A stretch of DNA of 54,009 nucleotides, taken from contig JASMLK010000091.1 of NCBI GenBank assembly GCA_030748735.1, positions 1 to 54,009 of the forward strand, written 5' to 3'. Source of the DNA: Myxococcota bacterium. Its GTDB lineage: Bacteria; Myxococcota_A; UBA9160; UBA4427. The notes beneath the pieces are model-generated. The model ran no database searches. It saw only the letters and a list, made by a program, of their open reading frames with translations, and was not told where the DNA came from. Of the stretch, positions 9,472 to 16,549 are shown in pieces (position 1 is the first letter of the stretch; every line of letters begins with the position of its first letter). The position numbers and the translations under genes are program-made.

Positions 9472-10125
9472 TCAGCGCCGGCGCGCCTCTTCGCGCATCC
9501 GCTTCTTCGTCGCCGCCCACGAACAGATGGGACAGGTCGCGAGATCGTGGCCGCGTGCGGGGCAGAACTCGCGTCCGAAGAAGATCATCTGCAGGTGAAC
9601 GCGGCCCCAGGTGTCTTCGGGAAACACGGCCTTGAGGTCGCGCTCGGTCTTCTCCACCGAATGTCCATTCGAAAGGCCCCAGCGCGCCGCGAGGCGGTGG
9701 ATGTGGGTGTCGATGGGAAAGGCCGGAAATCCAAAGGCCTGGCTCATCACCACGCTCGCCGTCTTGTGCCCTACCCCGGGTAGTGCTTCGAGGTCTTCGA
9801 AGTTGTCCGGGACACCGCCCTCGTGTTGCTCGACGAGCATCTTCGACAAGGTCGCGATCGCCTTGCTCTTCTGCGGCGAGAGCCCGCACGGTCGAATGAT
9901 CGAGCGGATCTTCTCGACCGGTTGCTTCGACATGTCTTCGGATGTCGCGGCGAGGGCAAACAACTCGGGCGTCACCTGGTTGACCCGCACGTCGGTGCAC
10001 TGCGCTGAAAGCAGAACCGCGACCAACAACGTGTAGGGATCGCGGTGATCGAGGGGGATCGGCGTTTCGGGGTAGCGCTCGTCGAGGATCTTGCGGACCC
10101 GCTCTGCTTTTTCCGCCCTTCGCAT
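9472..10125 (-). CDS. nth: Endonuclease III-like DNA glycosylase
   Basis: This 217-residue HhH-GPD DNA glycosylase/AP lyase belongs to base-excision repair. The helix-hairpin-helix reads LPGVGHKTASVV, with the catalytic Lys, and the catalytic Asp lies in FPIDTHIHR. The C-terminal cluster region is unusual. Instead of the four-Cys C-x6-C-x2-C-x5-C pattern of the [4Fe-4S] cluster, only three Cys are seen, spaced C-x9-C-x2-C (FCPARGHDLATCPIC). The cluster may be absent or use another ligand. It converges with the M18 gene, 7 bp between stops. Confidence 0.9.
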   Translation of the reverse strand: MRRAEKAERVRKILDERYPETPIPLDHRDPYTLLVAVLLSAQCTDVRVNQVTPELFALAATSEDMSKQPVEKIRSIIRPCGLSPQKSKAIATLSKMLVEQHEGGVPDNFEDLEALPGVGHKTASVVMSQAFGFPAFPIDTHIHRLAARWGLSNGHSVEKTERDLKAVFPEDTWGRVHLQMIFFGREFCPARGHDLATCPICSWAATKKRMREEARRR

Positions 10126-10534
10126 CGTCTACCCGTCGCCTCGACGTTCTTCGGTGTCATTCCGTGCCATTTCTTCGCGGCGCACGACTGCCGCGCGGTG
10201 GGCCACGATAGCCGAGCCATCCCGACGCCCGACGGTGCGATGGGGCCGTGTGCACACTCATGCGGCGGACCGGACACACAACTACCCTCCCGCGTGTCGC
10301 GGGCCCGCCGGGACACGCGCAGGCAGGCGGCGAGGCGCACGCGCTTGGGACGCATTTCGCGCTCGCGGGGTCGGTGGCGTCAGCGGGCCACCCCGGCTCC
10401 CGCCGGGGCACCCCACAAAAAACACCAAGACCGCCGATTTTCCAGAAGAAAACGGACACAAACGCAACGCCAGAACCACTCTTCCTCCAAGCGTTCGACG
10501 TGCGCCCGCGCGCCATGCGAACCCTCGCCCCACG
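10126..10534. other. Gene-poor stretch
   Basis: No convincing coding region is seen. It holds a GC-rich hairpin (CCCCGG at 10391-10396 pairing with CCGGGG at 10403-10408). An A-rich patch follows near 10415-10460, unlike the surrounding composition. The A-rich part may be the promoter region of the small gene that follows. I see no clear -35/-10 pair. Confidence 0.4.
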
Positions 10535-10795
10535 ATGCGCAAGCCCAGGAGTGCCCCGGTGCCGACGAGCGACGAAAAAATCGATGCGACAACCGATTGG
10601 GTGCCGCCTCTCGAAGTCGAGAGCCCGGTCGAAGGCGAATCGCTCGTGACTTTCCTTGGTGCTGCCGGTGGAGATGAATTCTGGAGTGCAACCCCCACGG
10701 ATCGCGAGAACCTGGACGAACTCGCGTCTCTGCTCGATAGCCTCGACCAGACGCCATGGACGTCCGCGGAGACGGTGCTGCATGTGTTGCGCTAA
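10535..10795 (+). CDS. Small acidic hypothetical protein
   Basis: This possible 86-residue protein starts basic (MRKPRSAP) and then becomes strongly acidic, with DEKIDATTDW and TDRENLDELASLLDSLDQ segments. No signal peptide or domain is recognised. Codon use fits the genome. The start at 10535 is a guess, as the frame is open further upstream. It lies 140 bp before the TPR/beta-barrel gene on the same strand. Confidence 0.4.
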   Translation: MRKPRSAPVPTSDEKIDATTDWVPPLEVESPVEGESLVTFLGAAGGDEFWSATPTDRENLDELASLLDSLDQTPWTSAETVLHVLR

Positions 10796-10936
10796 CGCAG
10801 AACCGGCCTGGCCGGGAAGCACGCGAGTGCGAAAACGTGTTCTGTTGCGCTGCGGCGAACTACACTCGGTCGTTCTGGTCCCACGGACGGATCCCGTGAT
10901 CAATGGCCACCTCGAAAGCCTCATGGAAGGATGGGC

Positions 10937-12526
10937 ATGAGCTGCACCTGTCGAAACCCGCGCCTCACACTGACACCAGGCGCGACCCGCAACTGGATCG
11001 CCGCTCTGGCTGCGATCACCGTGGCCGGCCTGGCGCTCGCGAGCCCGAAGCTCGCCGTCGCCTCGGTCGAATCGGAACTGGCCTATCACCGGGGCGTGGC
11101 TGCCTACGGCGAGGGCGACCTCGACACGGCCCGCGCGCACTTCCAGACCGTGTTGGCCGCCGACCCGGGCGACGCCTCGGCACTCCAATACATGGGGCTG
11201 ATTGCTGCCAAGGAGGGCGATCCCGACCGGGCGATCGAGCACTTCCGCAGTGCGGTGAACGCGAACCCCGAAGATCCCGACATCCGCTTCACCCTCGGCG
11301 TGTCGCTGCTACATCAAGAGCGCGCCGCCGAAGCCGCCGAAGAATTCGACCGGGTGCTCGCCGTCGACCCCGACAACGCACAAGCAGAATTCTACGCCGG
11401 CGTTTCCGACTACCGGCAGCAGCGCTTCCCCGAAACCGTGCAACACATGCAGGCCGCCCTCACGCTCGATCCGTCACTCCGCTTACAGAGTCGCTACTAC
11501 ATCGGCCTTGCCGAAGTCTTCATGGGAAACCTCGAAGCATCGACGGCGGCGCTCAGCGAAGCGGCCTCGATGTCACCGTCCGACCCCCTCGCCATTGCGG
11601 CCGCTTCGATCAGCAAACGCATCCAGCCGGAATCGCGCTGGTGGGGCCTCGACCTGAGGACGGGGATCGAGTTCGACAGCAATCCCACCTTCGTTGGCAG
11701 CAACGTGGCCATCTTGACGGACGAAGGAAGAGTCGAACTCGAACGCAAGGAAGACGTGCTCGGCGTCTTCTCGATCGACACGTACTACGACCTGCTCGAC
11801 ATGGAACACGTGAACCTGCGCGCGGGCTACAGCGCCTTCCTGAGCCTGCACGACGCCGCCGACGAAGTCGACCAGTTCACGCACCTCGGCTGGGCGGACC
11901 TCGGCTTCCACTACGCCGACTGGCGGGTCGGTACCCGCTTCGACATTTCGACCACGGACCTCGACCTCGACGAGGACTACCTCGAGATGCGTCGTCTTTC
12001 GCCGTCGGTCACGTACGCCAATGCAGACTGGGGCGTGACGCAATTCCTCTACCAGTACCACGAACTCGAATACCGCTTCGACACGACGGACGCCGAGGAA
12101 TTCGATGCCGACGGCAAGCTCCACGACGTGAGCTTGAGCCAGTTCATCTATCTCCCGGCCCCGTTCACCTACGCGCGCGCCGGCGTTGGCTTCCAGCGCG
12201 CACGCACCGACGGCACCGAATTCGAATACGACGGGGTCGTGGTTTCACTCGGCGCCGGCGTTGAACTGCCGTTCGACGCACATGGTGGCGTACTCGTCCA
12301 GTACTTCCACCGCGACTACGAAAACGAAAGCAAGGGACCCGACGGCGGCGACCCGCGCGGCGTACGAGACGATGACATCGCGCGCTTGAAGCTCGACCTC
12401 ACCGTCCCGGTTGCGCAGTACTGGGAGGTGGCACTGCGCGGCGCCTTCACCTTCAACGATTCCAACATCGGAGACTACGACTTCAACCGACACGTCGTGG
12501 GCACCTACGTGACCTTCACCTACTGA
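10937..12526 (+). CDS. TPR outer-membrane beta-barrel protein (Slam-like)
   Basis: This protein of 529 residues has a signal peptide ending near ALASPKLAVAS. About five TPR units follow (residues 35-220; for example YHRGVAAYGEGDLDTARAHF and YMGLIAAKEGDPDRAIEHF). The last ~300 residues have the alternating hydrophobic pattern of an outer-membrane beta-barrel and end in an aromatic residue (YVTFTY). TPR followed by a barrel resembles surface-lipoprotein assembly modulators and DUF560-type porins. I choose the ATG at 10937 because GGAAGG lies 6 nt upstream, whereas the ATG at 10931 touches it. It is followed by a FecR-domain gene, a likely partner. Export of a surface protein is an inference. 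Confidence 0.7.
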   Translation: MSCTCRNPRLTLTPGATRNWIAALAAITVAGLALASPKLAVASVESELAYHRGVAAYGEGDLDTARAHFQTVLAADPGDASALQYMGLIAAKEGDPDRAIEHFRSAVNANPEDPDIRFTLGVSLLHQERAAEAAEEFDRVLAVDPDNAQAEFYAGVSDYRQQRFPETVQHMQAALTLDPSLRLQSRYYIGLAEVFMGNLEASTAALSEAASMSPSDPLAIAAASISKRIQPESRWWGLDLRTGIEFDSNPTFVGSNVAILTDEGRVELERKEDVLGVFSIDTYYDLLDMEHVNLRAGYSAFLSLHDAADEVDQFTHLGWADLGFHYADWRVGTRFDISTTDLDLDEDYLEMRRLSPSVTYANADWGVTQFLYQYHELEYRFDTTDAEEFDADGKLHDVSLSQFIYLPAPFTYARAGVGFQRARTDGTEFEYDGVVVSLGAGVELPFDAHGGVLVQYFHRDYENESKGPDGGDPRGVRDDDIARLKLDLTVPVAQYWEVALRGAFTFNDSNIGDYDFNRHVVGTYVTFTY

Positions 12527-12578
12527 GTTCATGCAGCCCGCAGCGCATCGGTCGTCACGTCAACACTGGAGCCACAAT

Positions 12579-13454
12579 ATGAATCCCCCCAATCACCTTC
12601 TAAAGTTTTTCTTCTACACGCTGATCGCAGGTGCGAGCCTCGCGATGGCGGCAACCGCCGGCGCTTCGACCGTGCTCACCGCGACCCACGGCAACGTGTC
12701 GGTCAACGGCGAGACCGCAACGCAGAGCGACGCCGTTGGCACGGGCGACACGGTCGAAGTCGAAGGCGGCGCGATCGCATCGGTACTCGTCGGCGACACG
12801 GCGCTGGTTCGCATGTGTCACGGAGCCGCGCTCGGCTTCGGCAACGACAGTGGCGACGGCCCGAGCGCCCTCAATCTGCGCGGCGGGCAGGTAAAGGTGA
12901 GCGCCGGCAAGCGCCCGGCTGGGGACCCCCTCGAAATCCACACCCCCGCGGCCATCGCGACCTTGATGGGCACCGAAGTCCACCTCTCGGTCGACCGCGA
13001 TTCGGGCGCGACGACGATCACCTCCCTCGAGCATCAGATCCGCATCGCGGGTTCGAGCAAGCAGCCCCAGGCGCCGATCGTGATCTCACCCGGTGAGAAG
13101 ATCACCGTGTCGAAGGACGGCGTCGTGGGTGAAGTCGAAACTGCCAGCGCGCCCGATCTCGCTTTTTCGAGCGACTGTCTCGACGACGCGCGTTTCCGCA
13201 TCGCCGCCGTGAAGGCGGCCGTACGCCAGTACGCCGACAAGTCCGTCGAGCAGATCGCCAAGATGGACACCGAAGTCGACGTGCCCATGGTCGCGTCGGG
13301 TCCGCCGATCATCCCGACCGGCACACTTGGTGCGCCGCTCACCATTCCGCCGTGCATTTCCGGTGTCGTGTGCGCGGGCGGCGCGGCGATGACCAACTTC
13401 CCGGTGGAGCCGAAGATCCCTGACACCATTCCGAGCGGGCCCAGCGGCCCCTGA
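12579..13454 (+). CDS. FecR-domain exported protein
   Basis: This 291-residue protein has a signal peptide (about 1-29, ending in TAGAS). It continues with a FecR-type domain: VLTATHGNVSVNGE, GDTVEVEGGAIASVLVGDTALV, LNLRGGQVKVSAG, IHTPAAIATLMGTEVHLSVDR. Unlike the TonB-system FecR regulators it has no transmembrane anti-sigma part, and no sigma factor is encoded nearby. The C-terminal ~80 residues are Pro/Gly-rich with two Cys. It starts 52 bp after the TPR/beta-barrel gene, with a GGAG site upstream of the ATG. The pair probably acts together at the cell surface. Confidence 0.75.
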   Translation: MNPPNHLLKFFFYTLIAGASLAMAATAGASTVLTATHGNVSVNGETATQSDAVGTGDTVEVEGGAIASVLVGDTALVRMCHGAALGFGNDSGDGPSALNLRGGQVKVSAGKRPAGDPLEIHTPAAIATLMGTEVHLSVDRDSGATTITSLEHQIRIAGSSKQPQAPIVISPGEKITVSKDGVVGEVETASAPDLAFSSDCLDDARFRIAAVKAAVRQYADKSVEQIAKMDTEVDVPMVASGPPIIPTGTLGAPLTIPPCISGVVCAGGAAMTNFPVEPKIPDTIPSGPSGP

Positions 13455-13457
13455 CGC

Positions 13458-15122
13458 CTACCCTCCGCTCTCCTGCATGAGCGAGGGGAGGTAGTCCTCG
13501 GGCGCCTGCAGGCCGTGTAGTTGCAACAGCGTCGCGGCGATGTTGCCGAGGTTCGCCTCGGGCATGCCGGGCTTTAGCGCGACGGCGTGGCCCGGTGCGT
13601 CGATCGAGAACGGCACCGCGTTGAGCGTGTGACTCGTCTTCGGCACGGGTCGGCCGCTGCTGTCTCGCTTCGGCTCGCCGGTCTTCTTGTCGAGTTCGAA
13701 CATGCAGTCGGCGTTGCCGTGGTCGGCCGTGATCACGAGCGCCCCCTTCATCTGTTCGACGGTCTGCGCGAGCCGCCCCACCTGTTCGTCGACCGTTTCG
13801 ACCGCGGCAATCGACGCCGCGAGGTCGCCCGTGTGGCCCACCATGTCTCCGTTCGCGTAGTTGAGCCGCACGTGCTCGTAGCGACCGGTCGCGAGTTCGC
13901 TGAGGATGCTGTCGGTGATTTCGACGGCCTTCATGGCCGGGCGTTCGTTGAAGGGCACGTCGTCGCTCGGAATCTCGATGTACTTCTCGCGCGTCGCATC
14001 GAACTGTCCGCTGCGATTGCCGTTCCAGAAGTAGGTCACGTGACCGAACTTCTGCGTTTCGCTGATGGCGAGCAGCGGCACGTCGTTATGCACGAGGTAC
14101 TCGCCCAGTGTGCGTTCGATCGCGGGTGGGTCGACGAGGAACTTCTTCGGGATCATGAGGTCCCCGTCGTACTGCATCATGCCGGCGTAGAGCACGTCGG
14201 GCACGACGCCGCGATCGAAGTGCTCGAAGTCGTCGTCTTCGAAGGCCTGGCTGATCTCGAGGCCGCGGTCGCCGCGAAAGTTGAAGAACACGACCGCTGC
14301 GCCGTCGCGAATCGGTCCGACCGGCTGGCCGTTTTCGTCTTCGATCACGAATTCGGGGAGGTACTGATCGCCGATCCCCTTCTCTTCGTCACGCAGGGTC
14401 TGCACGGCGGCACGGGTCGACGTGAAGCGCCTTCCCTCGCCCTGCACGTGGGTCCGCCAACCGCGGGCGACCATGTCCCAGTCGGCGCCATAGCGGTCCA
14501 TCGTGACGAACATCCGGCCGCCGCCCGAAGCGATGCAGTACTCGCGAGCGGCGCGATCGGAGAGCTCTGCGAGTTCGGCTTCGAGGGCGTCGACGTATTC
14601 GAGCGCGCTGGTTTCGGGGACGTCGCGGCCGTCGAGGAGCGCGTGGATGCGAACCTTTTCGACGCCCTCTTCATTGCAGCGCCGCAGCATCGCGAAGAGG
14701 TGGTCGATGTGGCTGTGCACGTTGCCGTCGGAAAGCAGGCCGATGAAGTGGAGTGGCTCACCGGTTTCGCGCACGCGCGCCGTCGCCTCCTGCCAGACCG
14801 GCCCCGCGAACATGCTGCCCGATTCGATCGCGTTACCGACGAGCTTGGCCCCCTGGTCGAAGATGCGACCGGCCCCGATCGCGTTGTGGCCGACTTCGCT
14901 GTTCCCCATGTCGTCGTCGCCCGGCATGCCGACGCCCGTGCCATGCGCCACGAGTTCGCGGGTGGGTGACTGCGTGAAGATGCGATCGAGGTTGGGAGTA
15001 CGCGCCAGCCAGACGGCGTCGGAATCGTCACGGCGGCCGATCCCCACGCCATCCATGACGCAGATCACGACCGGGCCTTCGACGCCGGGAAAGTTCGGAT
15101 GGGGCTTCAGCGCAAAAGTCAT
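13458..15122 (-). CDS. gpmI: 2,3-bisphosphoglycerate-independent phosphoglycerate mutase
   Basis: This 554-residue Mn-dependent enzyme interconverts 3- and 2-phosphoglycerate in glycolysis and gluconeogenesis. It belongs to the alkaline phosphatase superfamily. The first metal site is VMDGVGIG, the phospho-serine lies in DDMGNSEVGHNAIG, substrate residues are in LLDGRDVPE, and the distal metal site is TADHGNADCM. The length is slightly above the usual ~510, partly from an extended C-terminus. The ATG at 15122 begins the conserved part. It is convergent with the FecR gene, whose stop is 3 bp away. Confidence 0.94.
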   Translation of the reverse strand: MTFALKPHPNFPGVEGPVVICVMDGVGIGRRDDSDAVWLARTPNLDRIFTQSPTRELVAHGTGVGMPGDDDMGNSEVGHNAIGAGRIFDQGAKLVGNAIESGSMFAGPVWQEATARVRETGEPLHFIGLLSDGNVHSHIDHLFAMLRRCNEEGVEKVRIHALLDGRDVPETSALEYVDALEAELAELSDRAAREYCIASGGGRMFVTMDRYGADWDMVARGWRTHVQGEGRRFTSTRAAVQTLRDEEKGIGDQYLPEFVIEDENGQPVGPIRDGAAVVFFNFRGDRGLEISQAFEDDDFEHFDRGVVPDVLYAGMMQYDGDLMIPKKFLVDPPAIERTLGEYLVHNDVPLLAISETQKFGHVTYFWNGNRSGQFDATREKYIEIPSDDVPFNERPAMKAVEITDSILSELATGRYEHVRLNYANGDMVGHTGDLAASIAAVETVDEQVGRLAQTVEQMKGALVITADHGNADCMFELDKKTGEPKRDSSGRPVPKTSHTLNAVPFSIDAPGHAVALKPGMPEANLGNIAATLLQLHGLQAPEDYLPSLMQESGG

Positions 15123-15240
15123 GGTCTGCTCATCGGTTGATTGCGGGCTGGAACGGAGGGGTCGGAGTTTCGCAGTACGCTTGCGTATCGACAAGCGAAT
15201 CAGGCCGATCGCTGCCGCGGAGCGGGGGCTGGGCGCGCGC

Positions 15241-15746
15241 TCAGTAGATCCCGGAAAAGACGAAGTTCGCCCAGGTGAGGGGCTTGGTGAGACCGAGGCG
15301 CCGTTCGCGCTCGATGCGCGCGAATTGCGCCTCGCGCAGTGCGCGCGGACCCACGAAGAGTTCGTCGCCGCCAGCCGGTTCTGCGGCAAGGGCGCGGCCG
15401 GGGTATTGCGGTCGGCGAACGACGGAAGCGTTCGTACCTCTCGCCCCGCCGCGGCCGCCACCTGTCCGCGCGCAATCTCGACCAGCATGAACCCGGCATG
15501 GTCGCGACCCACGTGATTCACCAGGCCTTCGGCCAATGCATCGAGCTGCTCGGCTGCGCGATCGAGTTGCTGCGACGTGCAGGCCCGCCCCGCTTCGTGC
15601 GCCAGCGCGATCCAGCGACCGTCGCGCGACGACGGATCAACCGGCTGCGCATGCGCGAGGCCCAAAGCAAAGACCAGCCACGCAATGACACCCACGACGT
15701 GCAACTTCGCACGTCCCGTAGCCCTGGTCGAAACGCGCACGGGCAT
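15241..15746 (-). pseudogene. Exported hypothetical protein with an apparent frameshift
   Basis: Two frames each look coding. From ATG 15746 a frame encodes a signal peptide (VIAWLVFALGLAHAQ) and continues to about 15404 (PSFADRNTP). The -1 frame then continues with good codon use to a TGA at 15241 (ending LTWANFVFSGIY). The switch falls at a run of four G on the plus strand (15400-15403). One extra base there would join the two frames into a protein of about 168 residues. This could be a real mutation or a homopolymer sequencing error. No domain is recognised. It lies between ompA-like and gpmI genes on the same strand. Confidence 0.6.
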
Positions 15747-15775
15747 CACACCGGTTCGCCCGGGTTGCCGACGCG

Positions 15776-16357
15776 CTACGAGCCCGCTCCGAGGTTGATG
15801 ATCTCGACGCGCCGGTTGTGCCGGCGGCCTTCGTCGGTGCGGTTCGTGTCCACGGGATTGGTTTCGCCGCGCCCCACGGTCTTCATGCGCTTCGATTCGA
15901 CGCCGTGCTTTTCGAGGAACATCCGCACGGCTTCGGCGCGCCGACGCGAGAGATCGGTGTTGAACGCCTCGCCCCCCACGCTGTCGGTGTGGCCTTCGAC
16001 GCAAAACCGGAAGGTCTCGAGATCGGTCGCCGTCAGGGCCTTGCCGACCTTTCGCAGCAGCTGCATCGCCTCGGGCTTGAGTTCGGCAGAGTTGAATTCG
16101 AAGTAGACGGGCAGCCGTACTCGGGGGCGCGCCCCGGCGCGGCCCCGCGTGCCTCGCGGTACGACGAGGGCTTCGACGATGTCGCCCGCCTCGATGATGT
16201 CGGCTTCGACGAGGCTCAGATCGGTCACGGCCGGCTCGTCAGCTCCCGCCCCCAGGGCCCAAAGGCCGATCGCGAGCACCACGGACACGAACCCGGTCGC
16301 CTGCAAGGACCTGTGACGAAGCGCCTTGCCAGAAGGGGTTCGTGACGAATTCGTCAT
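15776..16357 (-). CDS. OmpA-family peptidoglycan-binding protein
   Basis: This 193-residue protein has an N-terminal signal or anchor (about 18-36). A C-terminal OmpA domain of about 105 residues begins at VYFEFNSAELKPEA. The peptidoglycan-binding motif is VEGHTDSVGGEAFN, followed by LSRRRAEAVRMFLEKHGV and GRGETNPVDTNRTDEGRRHNRRVEI. It is expected in the periplasm, holding the outer membrane to the cell wall. I use the ATG at 16357, which has AAGGATC 8 nt upstream. An in-frame start 39 codons earlier would bury the signal peptide. Confidence 0.88.
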   Translation of the reverse strand: MTNSSRTPSGKALRHRSLQATGFVSVVLAIGLWALGAGADEPAVTDLSLVEADIIEAGDIVEALVVPRGTRGRAGARPRVRLPVYFEFNSAELKPEAMQLLRKVGKALTATDLETFRFCVEGHTDSVGGEAFNTDLSRRRAEAVRMFLEKHGVESKRMKTVGRGETNPVDTNRTDEGRRHNRRVEIINLGAGS

Positions 16358-16549
16358 GTCGAAGATCCTTTCGAAATGGCCTCGAGATGGCACTGACTTC
16401 GGGTTCGCTGCCGGTTGGCACGCGATGCTACCGAGGAACTGTGCGAGATTCTCGCCATCCGTTCGCTTCGACACGAAGCCGACCCCGAATCTTCACCGCG
16501 CGGCCCGGCGTGACACCCCGTGGACTGGGCGAGGCTGGCCCTGTAGTCC

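Noticed and set aside
10391..10408. CCCCGG hairpin considered as a terminator
   Set aside because: No T run follows on either strand in the needed position.
13587..14969. 460-codon open frame antisense to gpmI
   Set aside because: Mirror frame of a confident enzyme gene, with low-complexity product.
16418..16432. TGGCACG followed by GC, considered as a sigma-54 promoter
   Set aside because: The GG-to-GC spacing is 8 rather than 10 bases.
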